64,000 bases of DNA, from the NCBI GenBank assembly GCA_023392615.1, contig JAEVYT010000017.1:124001-188000 (forward strand), in the 5' to 3' direction. The notes beneath the pieces are model-generated. The model did not search any database and was not told the DNA's origin. It was given only the letters and a program-made list of their open reading frames with translations. The position numbers were made by a program, and so were the translations under genes. This DNA comes from Bacillota bacterium. Lineage in GTDB: Bacteria; Bacillota; Clostridia; Lachnospirales; Lachnospiraceae. Positions 50,615-60,428 of this stretch are shown piece after piece (the first letter of the stretch is position 1; each line of letters begins with the position of its first letter).

Positions 50615-51928
50615 ATGAAAAAGAAAATCTTAAGCGCTTTATTATGTCTAGTAATGGTTAGCACACTTATGGTGGGATGTGGTAAAGATGGTGGCTCAAA
50701 AGAAACGGATACAAAAGTTACATCAGCACCAGGCGCAACAAAAGCACCGGACAATTCCGGTAAGGGAGTAACAATTACATACGGTCTTTGGGATTCAAAC
50801 CAGGCAAAATTAATTCAAAAAATCGCAGATGATTTTGAGAAGGAAACAGGAATTCATGTAGAAATTCAGATTAACGGTTGGACTGATTACTGGACAGCAT
50901 TAGAAGCTGCAGCTACCGGTGGATCCTTACCTGATACATTCTGGATGCATTCTAACAACATCAATTACTATGCTTCAAATGATCAGCTCTTAGATCTTAC
51001 AAGTTATATCGACAAGAGTAAGGATATTGACTTAAAGAACTACCCAGAAGGTTTAAATAAAATTTATAACCTTAATGGAAAACAATATGCTATCCCTAAG
51101 GATTACGATACAATTGGTCTTTGGTACAACAAAACAATGTTTGATAAAGCTGGAGTGGCTTACCCAACCGAGAACTGGACTTGGGATGATTTAAAAGCAG
51201 CAGCTAAGAAGTTAACAACAAAAGATCATAAGCAATATGGTGTTTTAGCACCTCTTCATGGTCAAGAAGGTTACTATAATTTTGTATATCAGAATGGTGG
51301 AACAATTGTAACAGCAGATAAGAAATCTGGTTACGATGATCCGAAAACAATTGAAGCAATGAAATACTATTTTGATTTATCAAAAGAAGGACTTTCCCCT
51401 AAGATTACAAACGATGCAGAAAGACAAGAAGCTTTCCAAAACGGTTTAACCGCTATGGCATTCTTCGGATCATGGAACTTATCCGGTTTTGCAGCAAATG
51501 ATTATATTGCTAAGAACTGTGATGTTACTATACTTCCTAAATCCAATAACGGTGGTAGAGCATCCATCTTCAACGGTCTTGGTAACTGTATCGCAGCAAA
51601 TACAAAACATCCAGAAGAATCCTGGAAATGGATTGAATATTTAAGCAATGAAGCAGGACAGAAGAAACAGGCTGAACTTGGTATTGCAATCTCTGCTTTT
51701 AATGGCACATCAGATGCATGGACAAAAGCATACCCTCAGTTTAATGTAAAATCATACTTAGATATGCTTAGCTATGCACAGATCAGACCTTACACCAATC
51801 AGACTAGTATTTGGGAAGATAAAGCATTCGAGCTTTTAACCGATGCATATACTAAAGACGGCGATGTAGCGGCTGCTTGCAAGAATGTTGCAAAGATGAT
51901 GAATGATGCGATTGCACAAGAGAAGTAA
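50615..51928 (+). CDS. Carbohydrate ABC importer substrate-binding lipoprotein
   Basis: A 437-residue exported lipoprotein (lipobox MVGC) of the CUT1 sugar-binding family: TYGLWDSNQAKLIQKIADDF, INGWTDYWTALEAAATGG, IPKDYDTIGLWYNKTMFDKAG and a C-terminal FELLTDAYTK region are typical. It heads an operon with two permeases, a GH36 alpha-galactosidase and a chemoreceptor, so its ligand is inferred to be an alpha-galactoside such as melibiose or raffinose. GAGGAGG precedes ATG 50615. No ATPase is present, so it presumably shares a general MsmK-like subunit encoded elsewhere. Confidence 0.9.
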   Translation: MKKKILSALLCLVMVSTLMVGCGKDGGSKETDTKVTSAPGATKAPDNSGKGVTITYGLWDSNQAKLIQKIADDFEKETGIHVEIQINGWTDYWTALEAAATGGSLPDTFWMHSNNINYYASNDQLLDLTSYIDKSKDIDLKNYPEGLNKIYNLNGKQYAIPKDYDTIGLWYNKTMFDKAGVAYPTENWTWDDLKAAAKKLTTKDHKQYGVLAPLHGQEGYYNFVYQNGGTIVTADKKSGYDDPKTIEAMKYYFDLSKEGLSPKITNDAERQEAFQNGLTAMAFFGSWNLSGFAANDYIAKNCDVTILPKSNNGGRASIFNGLGNCIAANTKHPEESWKWIEYLSNEAGQKKQAELGIAISAFNGTSDAWTKAYPQFNVKSYLDMLSYAQIRPYTNQTSIWEDKAFELLTDAYTKDGDVAAACKNVAKMMNDAIAQEK

Positions 51929-52004
51929 TTACGACAGAAACCTATCTTGATGCTTTGAGCTTCTAAGGGTTCATGTTAATGAATTTATCATGAATGTAAA
52001 TATG

Positions 52005-52040
52005 AAAGTTACGGCAACCATCATGGTTGCCGCAACTTTT
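52005..52040 (+). terminator. Hairpin between binding protein and permease genes
   Basis: AAAGTTACGGCAACC (52005-52019) pairs with GGTTGCCGCAACTTT around a loop of 5 bases, then T. Strong for an intercistronic site, so it probably attenuates, leaving more binding protein than permease. Confidence 0.75.
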
Positions 52041-52127
52041 AATAAGAAAATAGGTTTAATCGTTAATCAGGCTTCTGGCTAAAATTGTGATATAAATACG
52101 CGGCGAAATTTAAGGAGGTAGATGTAA

Positions 52128-53051
52128 GTGATAGAAAGTAAATATATCACCAAAAAAAAGAGGATTCCTAAGAATGTACTAAATGAATGGAAATGGGCCT
52201 ATATCATGATTGCGCCCACTATCATAGGATTAACGATATTAAATATCATCCCTATCTTTCAAACAATTTATTTGAGCTTCTTCAAAAGTGGAGCGTTTGG
52301 TAAGGGTAATATTTTTATAGGTTTAGAAAATTATAAAAAGATGTTTGCGGATGTTCAAACCTGGTATGCTGTTCGAAATACATTGGTTTATACCTGTCTG
52401 GTGGTTCCGATAACGATAGCAATTGCACTTGTGATAGCTGTTGTATTGAATAAAAAGATAAGAGGTAAAGGGTTATATAGAACATTATACTTTATACCGA
52501 TGGTAGCAGCTCCTGCAGCAGTGACGATGGTTTGGAGATGGTTATATAATAATAATTTCGGTTTCATAAATCATATTTTATCGAATCTGGGATTACCTAA
52601 CGTGAAATGGATAGAAGATCCTAACATTGCTTTGTTTTCTATTACAATAATCGGTATATGGAGTACAATTGGTTATTGTATGGTAATTTTATTAGCGGGA
52701 TTACAAGAAATTCCTAAAGATTTTTATGAGGCGAGTGATATCGACGGAGCCTCACAGTGGAAGCAGTTTTTTAATATTACGCTTCCCCTCGTTTCCCCGA
52801 CTTTATTCTTCGTTGCAGTTACTAGTGTGATCACTGCAATGCAGGTGTTTGATGTTATTTATATGATGGTAGATGTCGCTAACCCGGCTTATAATAATAC
52901 CGTGTCGCTCGTATATCTATTCTATAATAATTCCTTTAAATACAGCAATAAAGGTTATGGTTCGGCTATAGTTGTTCTACTTCTGGCAATCATTATGGTA
53001 ATAACTATTCTACAGATGAGAGCTCAGAAAAAATGGGTTAAATACATGTAA
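52128..53051 (+). CDS. Carbohydrate ABC permease, first subunit (CUT1)
   Basis: A 307-residue membrane protein with six helices, a MalF/UgpA-type N-terminal region (YIMIAPTIIGLTILNIIPIF) and the EAA loop EASDIDGASQWKQFFNITLP. The start is GTG 52128, 9 bases after AAGGAGG. It begins 88 bases after the hairpin and is followed 20 bases later by the second permease. The substrate is inferred to be an alpha-galactoside from the operon context. Confidence 0.92.
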   Translation: MIESKYITKKKRIPKNVLNEWKWAYIMIAPTIIGLTILNIIPIFQTIYLSFFKSGAFGKGNIFIGLENYKKMFADVQTWYAVRNTLVYTCLVVPITIAIALVIAVVLNKKIRGKGLYRTLYFIPMVAAPAAVTMVWRWLYNNNFGFINHILSNLGLPNVKWIEDPNIALFSITIIGIWSTIGYCMVILLAGLQEIPKDFYEASDIDGASQWKQFFNITLPLVSPTLFFVAVTSVITAMQVFDVIYMMVDVANPAYNNTVSLVYLFYNNSFKYSNKGYGSAIVVLLLAIIMVITILQMRAQKKWVKYM

Positions 53052-53083
53052 GAAATGCTTTCTATAGCGGATTGGAGTTGAAT

Positions 53084-53914
53084 ATGAAAAAAAAGAAAAT
53101 TCTTTCACATACATTGCTACATATCACTCTGTTACTAGGTGCGGTTATCATGGTCTTTCCATTTCTTTGGATGGTATTAACCTCCTTAAAGACAGTAACA
53201 GAATCAACCTCGATGAACCCTTATGTTTATCTTCCAAAGGTTGCACAGTGGAAAAACTTTTCTGAAGTTTGGAAAAGCAATGATTTTATACGACTATATT
53301 TTAATACATTTACAATGATGGCTATACGTGTGTTTTGTGCGGTATTCTTTTCCGCGATGGCGGCTTACGCATTTGCAAGACTCAATTTCCCCGGCAAAAA
53401 CATACTGTTTGGATTGGTATTGTTCCAAATGATGATTCCGGTACAGATATTTATCGTTCCACAGTACCTTATGGTGGATGCGCTTAATATGAGAAATACA
53501 ATATTTGCACTGGTTTTCCCGGGTCTGGTTAGTGCATTCGGAACCTTTTTACTTCGTCAGTTCTTTATGGGATTGCCAAGGGAACTAGAGGAGTCGGCAA
53601 GACTTGATGGGTGTAATATATGGAAAACTTTTTGGAAGATTATGCTTCCGCTTACAAAGTCAGGCTTGGTTGCACTTGCAATATTTACTGCACTGTTTGC
53701 ATTCAAAGATTTAATGTGGCCGTTGATTGTAAATAATAAGGTAGAAGCAGCAACCTTATCCTCGGCACTGTCAAAAATTCAAAGTGCGTATTCCGTAAAA
53801 TACCCTGAGTTAATGGCAGCATCCGTATTGGCTATATGGCCGATGATGTTAATCTATGTTATTTTCCAAAAGCAATTTATCGAAGGTATTGCAACAAGTG
53901 GAAGTAAATTGTAG
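53084..53914 (+). CDS. Carbohydrate ABC permease, second subunit (CUT1)
   Basis: A 276-residue membrane protein with six helices and MalG-type features: FPFLWMVLTSLKT near the N-terminus and the EAA loop EESARLDGCNIWKTFWKIMLP. The start is ATG 53084, 6 bases after GGAG; the in-frame TTG 53072 overlaps that site. It completes the transporter with the gene at 52128, and the galactosidase begins 41 bases later. Confidence 0.92.
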   Translation: MKKKKILSHTLLHITLLLGAVIMVFPFLWMVLTSLKTVTESTSMNPYVYLPKVAQWKNFSEVWKSNDFIRLYFNTFTMMAIRVFCAVFFSAMAAYAFARLNFPGKNILFGLVLFQMMIPVQIFIVPQYLMVDALNMRNTIFALVFPGLVSAFGTFLLRQFFMGLPRELEESARLDGCNIWKTFWKIMLPLTKSGLVALAIFTALFAFKDLMWPLIVNNKVEAATLSSALSKIQSAYSVKYPELMAASVLAIWPMMLIYVIFQKQFIEGIATSGSKL

Positions 53915-53955
53915 AGTGGCGCAAGAGAACATAACTATAACTGGAGGAAGATAAT

Positions 53956-56154
53956 TTGGCTATCAAGTATAACGAAAAAGATAAAATATTTATGCTATTC
54001 ACAGACAATACATCCTATCAGATAAAAATCGGTCCATATAATACGTTATTACATCTGTATTATGGAAAGAAAATCGAAAGCAATCTTGATTATTTAATTA
54101 GGATGATAGACAGAAGTCATTGTTGCAACCCGAATGAAGCAGGCAAAGAAAGATCATTTTCATTGGATACACAATTACAGGAATACTCTACTTTTGGTAT
54201 GGGTGACTATCGTATCACCTGTTTGGATGTAATTAACAAAGACGGAAGCTGTGCAGCAGATCTCAGATATAAATCCCATAAGATAATACAGGGAAAGTAC
54301 CGTTTGGAGAAACTACCATCTGTGTATGATACAGATGATATCACGACTCAGACACTAATAATAACTTGCGAGGATCAAGTTACAAACCTCGAGGTGGATC
54401 TGTATTATGGTGTAATTGAAGAGTATGATGTAATAACCCGTGCTGTAAAAATCAAAAATAAGGGAACCGATAGTATTAAACTTACAAAGGCTTTTTCAAC
54501 ATGTATCGATTTTCCGAACAATCATTTTGATTTGATTAATTTCTATGGAAAGCATTCAATGGAAAGAGAGTTTGATCGTACCCCAGTCAGTCATGCGAAA
54601 CTTTCAGTGGAAAGCACGCGAGGACTAAGCAGTCTTCAACATAATCCGTTTGTCATTTTGGCTGACAAATCTGTGACTGAAACAAGTGGTGAATGCTATG
54701 GATTTTCTTTCCTTTACAGTGGTAATTTTCAGGCGCAGGTAGAGGTGGATCAGATTGGCCAGACGCGATTTGCAATGGGAATTCATCCTTCCTTCTTTAG
54801 TTATGAGGTAGCACCGGGAGATGAGTTTGTAACACCAGAAGTTGCGATGAGCTACTCACATGAAGGGTTACAGAATTTATCACATAATTATCATAAATTA
54901 ATTCGTAATAATGTGTGTAGAGGGAAATATCAGCATGCAAGGAGACCGATTCTTATCAATAACTGGGAAGCTACCTATTTTGATTTTAACACAGAGAAAT
55001 TAGTTCAAATTGCTAAAGAATCAGCAGAAGTAGGAATTGAAATGCTTGTAATGGATGACGGTTGGTTCGGAAAGCGTAATGATGACTTCTCGGGTCTAGG
55101 TGATTGGGTTGTTAATACTGATAAACTTGGAACATCGCTAAAGGAGCTGGTGGATCGTGTGAATGAGGCTGGCTGCAAGTTTGGTATATGGTTTGAGCCG
55201 GAGATGGTGAATGAAGACAGTGATTTATTCCGTAATCATCCGGATTGGTGCTTACATATTCCCAACAGACCGGTGACTAGATGTAGATATCAATTGGTGC
55301 TCGACCTCACAAGAGCAGATGTAAGAGATTATATCTACAATTCGATTTCATTGATTTTAAAAAGTGCAAATATAGAATACATAAAGTGGGATTTTAATCG
55401 AAGTATAGCGGAGGCTTGGTCTTCCGTGAAAGATGAAAATCACCAGGGTCAGGTATTCCATGACTATATACTTGGATTATATGAGCTTCTTGAGCGTCTG
55501 ACCACAGACTATCCTGATATATTGTTCGAAGGCTGTTCCAGTGGTGGAGGTCGATTTGATACAGGTATGTTGTATTATGTCCCTCAGATTTGGTGTTCCG
55601 ATAACACAGATGCATATGATCGCCTTAAAATTCAATATGGCACCTCGTTTGGATATCCGATTAGTGCGGTTGGAAGTCATGTATCTGCTGTCCCAAATCA
55701 CCAGAGTGGTAGAATTACTCCATTCCATACAAGAGGAGTGGTAGCGATGGCCGGAACCTTTGGATATGAACTTGATATTAATGCACTTACTCACGAAGAC
55801 AAGGAGCAAATCAAGGAACAGGTTGAAGTATATAAGCGTAATTATGATTTGATTAATACCGGCGAATATTATCGCTTAAGTAGTCCATATGACAATGATA
55901 ATTATACATCCTGGCAAATGGTATCGCAGGACAAAATTTATAGTCTGGTTAGTGTGGTTTATCATCATGCTCACGGAAATTCTAATTTTTATAGCGTGTG
56001 CCTAAGAGGGCTTGATGAAAATGCATTGTATCAGATTAAAGGAGACGATACAAAATACACCGGAGCTGCTCTGATGTATGCAGGACTTGTTCTTCCTAAT
56101 CCTTGGGGAGATTATGTATCATATCAATTTGAGATAAAGATGTGTATGGAATAA
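53956..56154 (+). CDS. GH36 alpha-galactosidase
   Basis: A 732-residue glycoside hydrolase that releases terminal alpha-1,6 galactose from melibiose, raffinose and related sugars. The N-terminal beta-sandwich (about 1-320) leads to the barrel with LVMDDGWFGKRNDD, the nucleophile Asp479 in KWDFNR and the acid/base Asp549 in SDNTDAYDR, in line with characterised GH36 enzymes. It is full length and has no signal peptide, so it acts in the cytoplasm on imported sugar. The start is TTG 53956 behind GGAGGAAG. It is followed by the chemoreceptor gene. Confidence 0.95.
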   Translation: MAIKYNEKDKIFMLFTDNTSYQIKIGPYNTLLHLYYGKKIESNLDYLIRMIDRSHCCNPNEAGKERSFSLDTQLQEYSTFGMGDYRITCLDVINKDGSCAADLRYKSHKIIQGKYRLEKLPSVYDTDDITTQTLIITCEDQVTNLEVDLYYGVIEEYDVITRAVKIKNKGTDSIKLTKAFSTCIDFPNNHFDLINFYGKHSMEREFDRTPVSHAKLSVESTRGLSSLQHNPFVILADKSVTETSGECYGFSFLYSGNFQAQVEVDQIGQTRFAMGIHPSFFSYEVAPGDEFVTPEVAMSYSHEGLQNLSHNYHKLIRNNVCRGKYQHARRPILINNWEATYFDFNTEKLVQIAKESAEVGIEMLVMDDGWFGKRNDDFSGLGDWVVNTDKLGTSLKELVDRVNEAGCKFGIWFEPEMVNEDSDLFRNHPDWCLHIPNRPVTRCRYQLVLDLTRADVRDYIYNSISLILKSANIEYIKWDFNRSIAEAWSSVKDENHQGQVFHDYILGLYELLERLTTDYPDILFEGCSSGGGRFDTGMLYYVPQIWCSDNTDAYDRLKIQYGTSFGYPISAVGSHVSAVPNHQSGRITPFHTRGVVAMAGTFGYELDINALTHEDKEQIKEQVEVYKRNYDLINTGEYYRLSSPYDNDNYTSWQMVSQDKIYSLVSVVYHHAHGNSNFYSVCLRGLDENALYQIKGDDTKYTGAALMYAGLVLPNPWGDYVSYQFEIKMCME

Positions 56155-56207
56155 CGAAGAGTTATTTGTTCGAAACACTCAAAACTCAAAAATTGAGGAG
56201 GTTACGA

Positions 56208-58244
56208 ATGATGAAGATCCGGAGTAAATTAATCTTAATATTTCTTACACCCGTTGTATTAATAATGTTGTTGGGATGGATATCCTATCAGCAATCTGCG
56301 AATGGTTTGTATAAAAAATATGAGAGTTCTGCAGCAACGGATGTAGATATGCTGGGAAGTTATCTGACATTAGGATTCCAAACAGTAGAATCTAAGGCAA
56401 ATGTTCTGGTTTCCGATAATGATATAAAAAGGTATTATTCAGGGTATTATGATGATAAAACATCGGAGAAGTTATCCACTTATAAGGATATTCAAGCAAA
56501 TATATTCTCGAATGTTATCTCGGAATGGTATATTAAGAACATATATATGTTCGGAAAATCCGGTGACGGAATAGCTACTGAAGGTGAGATTCGTAAAATA
56601 AAGTATAATGAGTTTATGGACTCGGATTTGGCTAAGGCATTAGAAACAACCAAAGACAAAGGAATATGGATTGGAGCTCATCAAGAACTGGATAAGCAGT
56701 TAGACAAGAAGCAGGACAATTACTGTACAAGTTATGTCAGTAGCTTTAGCTATAATTTGAATAAAGAAAAAATTGGATATGTAATTATCGATATTCCTAA
56801 TGATTTTGTAGCGAATGCACTAAAGAAGATGGACTTGGCAAAGGGAAGTATAGCTGGATTTATCGCTAATAATGAAAAAGAAATCATTAGAGGTGCAGAA
56901 AAAGGAAAATTTGAATTTACCAAACAGTCCTTTTTTAAAGCCGCTCAGTCCTCAAAGAATAAGACCGGTAAAGAATATATAGATTATAATGGCAAGGAAT
57001 ATCTCTATATTTATCATAAATTAGATACCGGTAACAGTACTCTTTGCGTAATGATTCCGAAAGATCAAATATTTGCACAGGCGAGAAATATTGGAACAAC
57101 TACCGTGATTATTGTTATCATAGCGAGTATTATAGCAATATTGATCGGAACGCTTGTTGCAATGGATATCAGTGGAGTAATTAACAAGATCAATCTAGTA
57201 ATGCAGTCTGCCTCAAAAGGGGATCTTACAAACAAAGTTAAGATATCAAGAAAAGATGAGTTCAACACTCTTTCAGAAAATGTGAATCATATGATTGACA
57301 GTATGATGTCGCTGCTCTATAAGATGAAGGATGTGAGTGGTGCAGTGACTACATCGACACAAAATATTGGAAGTAATTCTGAGAAGATGTTGAATGGAAC
57401 ACAGACCATCCTTACCGGAATTGAGGAGATGGAGAATGGCATCATTCATCAAGCTGAGGATGCACAGCATTGTTTAGAAGAAATGTTTGTATTGGCGGAT
57501 GATATAAATCAGGCGTATACAAAAGCGACTGAAATTGAGGAGATATCCGGTAATACGAATGAAATAATATCACAGGGAATTGGTATTATGAATCAATTAG
57601 GCAGTAAAATGAATGATACCTCTGAGATTACGAAGGTTGTAATTCAAGATATCGAAAACCTAGAGCTACAATCCAAATCCATTAACAGCATTATTAGTAC
57701 GATAAATAATATAGCTGATCAAACGAAGCTACTTAGTCTGAATGCTTCTATTGAAGCTGCCAGAGCAGGGGAGGCTGGTAAAGGCTTTGCGGTTGTAGCC
57801 GAGGAGATTCGTAAGCTTGCAAATCAATCCAATGAAGCGGTAATGAAGATTGATCAAATCACAGGATTGATACAAAAACAAACAAAGATAACGGTAAAAT
57901 CGGCCAAACAGGCAGAATACATTGTGATAAGTCAGGAGAATGCACTCTCTGAGTCCGTGGACACCTTTAACCAGATAAAATCGCGTGTGAATAAATTGAC
58001 CGATAATATTAAACAAATTACATTGTTAATCAATAATATGGAGAATTATAAGAATAACACCTTACGGTCGGTTGAAAGTATCTCATCCACATTAGAAGAA
58101 ACTACGGCTGTGGCGGGAGAGTTTGGTAATACTGCAAGGGAACAGATGCATTCGGTGGAGATTTTGGGTACTGCTACGAAGGAACTAGAAGAGAACGCAG
58201 GGTATCTTCAAGATTCAGTTAATGTATTTAAACTAAAGGAATAA
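56208..58244 (+). CDS. Methyl-accepting chemotaxis protein of the galactoside operon
   Basis: A 678-residue chemoreceptor: N-terminal membrane helix (residues 8-26), a large extracellular sensor (about 30-290), a second helix (TTTVIIVIIASIIAILIGTL), HAMP (NKINLVMQSASKGDLTNKV) and a signalling domain with LLSLNASIEAARAGE at its tip. The start is ATG 56208, 6 bases after GAGGAGG, although the frame is open from 56142 inside the galactosidase end. Lying last in a sugar-uptake operon, it probably gives chemotaxis toward the same sugar, directly or through the binding protein; this is inferred. Confidence 0.92.
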   Translation: MMKIRSKLILIFLTPVVLIMLLGWISYQQSANGLYKKYESSAATDVDMLGSYLTLGFQTVESKANVLVSDNDIKRYYSGYYDDKTSEKLSTYKDIQANIFSNVISEWYIKNIYMFGKSGDGIATEGEIRKIKYNEFMDSDLAKALETTKDKGIWIGAHQELDKQLDKKQDNYCTSYVSSFSYNLNKEKIGYVIIDIPNDFVANALKKMDLAKGSIAGFIANNEKEIIRGAEKGKFEFTKQSFFKAAQSSKNKTGKEYIDYNGKEYLYIYHKLDTGNSTLCVMIPKDQIFAQARNIGTTTVIIVIIASIIAILIGTLVAMDISGVINKINLVMQSASKGDLTNKVKISRKDEFNTLSENVNHMIDSMMSLLYKMKDVSGAVTTSTQNIGSNSEKMLNGTQTILTGIEEMENGIIHQAEDAQHCLEEMFVLADDINQAYTKATEIEEISGNTNEIISQGIGIMNQLGSKMNDTSEITKVVIQDIENLELQSKSINSIISTINNIADQTKLLSLNASIEAARAGEAGKGFAVVAEEIRKLANQSNEAVMKIDQITGLIQKQTKITVKSAKQAEYIVISQENALSESVDTFNQIKSRVNKLTDNIKQITLLINNMENYKNNTLRSVESISSTLEETTAVAGEFGNTAREQMHSVEILGTATKELEENAGYLQDSVNVFKLKE

Positions 58245-58281
58245 TTAATAATATAACTTCTTTTAGCAGGATTTATAAAAT

Positions 58282-58335
58282 AAAATATGGGCACAGTGAA
58301 AAGTCATTTTTGATTTAGCACTGTGTCCATATTTT
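58282..58335. terminator. Bidirectional terminator
   Basis: AAAATATGGGCACAGTG pairs with CACTGTGTCCATATTTT (one wobble) between the convergent chemoreceptor and AraC genes, with A-rich and T-rich flanks for both strands. Confidence 0.88.
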
Positions 58336-58388
58336 ATTGTGTACATAATAGTACTGTATTTATCAGCCTTCGGAGAGTGGAGCATTCT

Positions 58389-59294
58389 TTATTCTTGTGT
58401 TTTAATATGAATGTCTTTATCCGAAGTCTCTAAATTTTCTACAAGATTTCGATAGTTTGTGGGGTTGATTCCATAGGCTTTCTTAAAAGCCTTTGAAAAG
58501 TTCAAAGCGTCACTATATCCTACATTATTCGCGATTTCACTAACAGGAAGGTTGGTATTTTTTAATAATAAACTTGCTTGGTTCATTCGGTAGTTAAAGA
58601 TATATTCTTGAGGAGACATGTTCAATACGCTCTTAAAGCAATTCGTTAGGTAAGAACGATTAATACCTATGTAGTCAGCAATACCCTGTACTTTAATATT
58701 TTTATAATAGTTGTGTTCAATATACTCCAGAGTATGGTCTACATAGACCTGAAAAGAGTAATCATGTACTTCTTCTATATTATTTGACATCTGTCTGTCT
58801 TGGATAAGGGAAGAAACAAATTGATATAAGTAACCCTCTCTTGCTAAATCATTGGCATAGGTCAGTTGGCTAGAGGCAAGCATTCCGTTGATATGATTAA
58901 TAAATGGTTCCACGTTTTGAATCTGTACAACCGGATTCTCTCTTGAAAAATGTGCGTGCTTTAAGCAGGTTTCAGCCTTGATACCATTAAAACCAACCCA
59001 GATATATGTCCATGGATCATCTTCGCTGGCATGATAGTACGTGGTTACTCCGGGGTAGATAAGAAATGCGGAATTAGGACCGATATCATATGTTTTGCTG
59101 TCGACCGTATAAAAGCCTTTGCCGCTTAATACGATATGTACCAGATACTCTGTTCTGATTTCAGGCCCATAAGCATGTCCTGAGCTACAAATATGTGAAC
59201 CACAGTAACATAGATATAAATCCAGCGAATCCTTTTTGAATAATTCCAGACATTTATAGCGTGCTGAGTCGGTATATTTTGCGTTCGTTTGCAT
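58389..59294 (-). CDS. AraC-family regulator, probable control of the galactoside operon
   Basis: A 301-residue regulator on the minus strand with an N-terminal cupin (YLVHIVLSGKGFYTVDSKTYDIGPNSAFLIYPG) and a C-terminal AraC helix-turn-helix pair (VQGIADYIGINRSYLTNCFK and PVSEIANNVGYSDALNFSKAF, closing with YGINPTNYR). The start is ATG 59294, behind GAAAGGAGC; the frame is open to 59330 but no ribosome site lies there. It is convergent with the alpha-galactoside operon and is the likely MsmR/MelR-type regulator. The link is inferred from position. Confidence 0.88.
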   Translation of the reverse strand: MQTNAKYTDSARYKCLELFKKDSLDLYLCYCGSHICSSGHAYGPEIRTEYLVHIVLSGKGFYTVDSKTYDIGPNSAFLIYPGVTTYYHASEDDPWTYIWVGFNGIKAETCLKHAHFSRENPVVQIQNVEPFINHINGMLASSQLTYANDLAREGYLYQFVSSLIQDRQMSNNIEEVHDYSFQVYVDHTLEYIEHNYYKNIKVQGIADYIGINRSYLTNCFKSVLNMSPQEYIFNYRMNQASLLLKNTNLPVSEIANNVGYSDALNFSKAFKKAYGINPTNYRNLVENLETSDKDIHIKTQE

Positions 59295-59518
59295 GTCTGA
59301 GCTCCTTTCAATTTGCCATATGACAATCATATTGATTAAGGCAATATGTAATACATTGATTGAGAAATATCCTTATAATAATGTTATCAAATTTACAACA
59401 TTGTGTCTATAAATAAATCGATGTTTTCACTAGGATATTACTACCTTGCTTTTTCATTTATATTACGAAAGTAATAATTTTTAGACGTATAATTCACGGG
59501 AGAAGGGGGAAGACTACA

Positions 59519-59535
59519 GAGGTTAAATTAACCTC
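59519..59535. promoter_or_regulatory. Perfect inverted repeat, candidate operator
   Basis: GAGGTTAA-A-TTAACCTC, an exact 8-bp dyad around one base, lies 36 bp before the -35 box of the racemase operon. The binding protein is unknown. Confidence 0.5.
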
Positions 59536-59570
59536 CATATACAAAATAAAGTAATAAAATGTAAAAAATA

Positions 59571-59599
59571 TTGAAATTACTTATTCTATGGATTATAAT
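59571..59599 (+). promoter_or_regulatory. Sigma-A promoter of the Dlt-like operon
   Basis: TTGAAA (59571-59576) and a perfect TATAAT (59594-59599) with 17-bp spacing, about 95 bp before the racemase start. Confidence 0.75.
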
Positions 59600-59694
59600 G
59601 ACAATGCTAAAGGGAATATATGGGAAGTTATTGCGCGTGATGAACACATTATAATTAAGAGTATTGACATGTATTGCAAGCATGGAGGGGAAAT

Positions 59695-60408
59695 ATGAAG
59701 AACCTGGGGATTATAGGTGGACTTGGGCCTATGGCAACTGTATATTTCATGGAGCTTATTATTAGAATGACTGATGTCAAATCTGATCAAGAGCACATGA
59801 GAATATATCTACAGAGCTTGCCGGATACGCCTGACCGAACAGCATACATATGCGGTGAAAGTGAGGATAGTCCACTACCGTTTTTATTAAAGGCCGGCGA
59901 GAGCCTGTGCGAACAAGGAGCTGATTTTATCGCAATTCCCTGTGTGACAGCTCATTTTTTCTATCAGGAACTAACTCGGAATTTGAAAATACCGATAATA
60001 CAACCGATAATCGGCTTGGTAAATGCAATAAAGAAGAAGGATATCAAAAAAGTAGGAATTCTTGCTACAGATGGAACAATAAAATCGGGATTGTTACAGC
60101 GGCAATTTATTGATAACGATATAGAAGTGTTGATTCCGGATAAAGAGGATCAGTCCTTAGTTATGGATATTATATATAATCAAATAAAAGCCGGAAAAGC
60201 AGTAAATCTAACACAATTTCTTCGTATTGTACAAAGACTAAAAGATCAAGGAGCTAAGAAGTTGATCCTTGGCTGTACAGAATTATCTTTGATAAAAAGA
60301 GATTACCCGATCGGTGAGGATTGCATCGATGTGTTGGATGTACTAGCGAAAATTACTGTCTTGTATAGCGGAGTACCTTTAAAAAAAGAATATCAAGAAT
60401 TGGTATAA
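59695..60408 (+). CDS. Aspartate/glutamate racemase family protein
   Basis: A 237-residue enzyme of the cofactor-independent Asp/Glu racemase family. GIIGGLGPMATVYFMELI marks the N-terminus, the first catalytic cysteine lies in AIPCVTAHFF and the second in LILGCTELSL. These enzymes interconvert L- and D-aspartate or glutamate. The start is ATG 59695, 6 bases after GGAGG; an in-frame ATG at 59674 lacks a site. It stands 20 bases before an amino-acid adenylating enzyme, so it may supply the D-amino acid. Classical dlt operons carry no such gene. Confidence 0.9.
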   Translation: MKNLGIIGGLGPMATVYFMELIIRMTDVKSDQEHMRIYLQSLPDTPDRTAYICGESEDSPLPFLLKAGESLCEQGADFIAIPCVTAHFFYQELTRNLKIPIIQPIIGLVNAIKKKDIKKVGILATDGTIKSGLLQRQFIDNDIEVLIPDKEDQSLVMDIIYNQIKAGKAVNLTQFLRIVQRLKDQGAKKLILGCTELSLIKRDYPIGEDCIDVLDVLAKITVLYSGVPLKKEYQELV

Positions 60409-60428
60409 ATGAAATCGGAGTGATTATT

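Larger units (their letters stand above)
59295..59694. other. 400-base intergenic region holding the Dlt-like operon promoter
   Basis: Contains the dyad at 59519-59535 and promoter at 59571-59599 described below. The leftmost 200 bases hold no gene or clear element besides the probable AraC promoter, which was not located exactly. Confidence 0.5.

Noticed and set aside
53956..56154. Several 60-110-codon frames antisense to the galactosidase and other genes
   Set aside because: They follow codon patterns of the real gene on the other strand and lack ribosome sites; treated as shadows.
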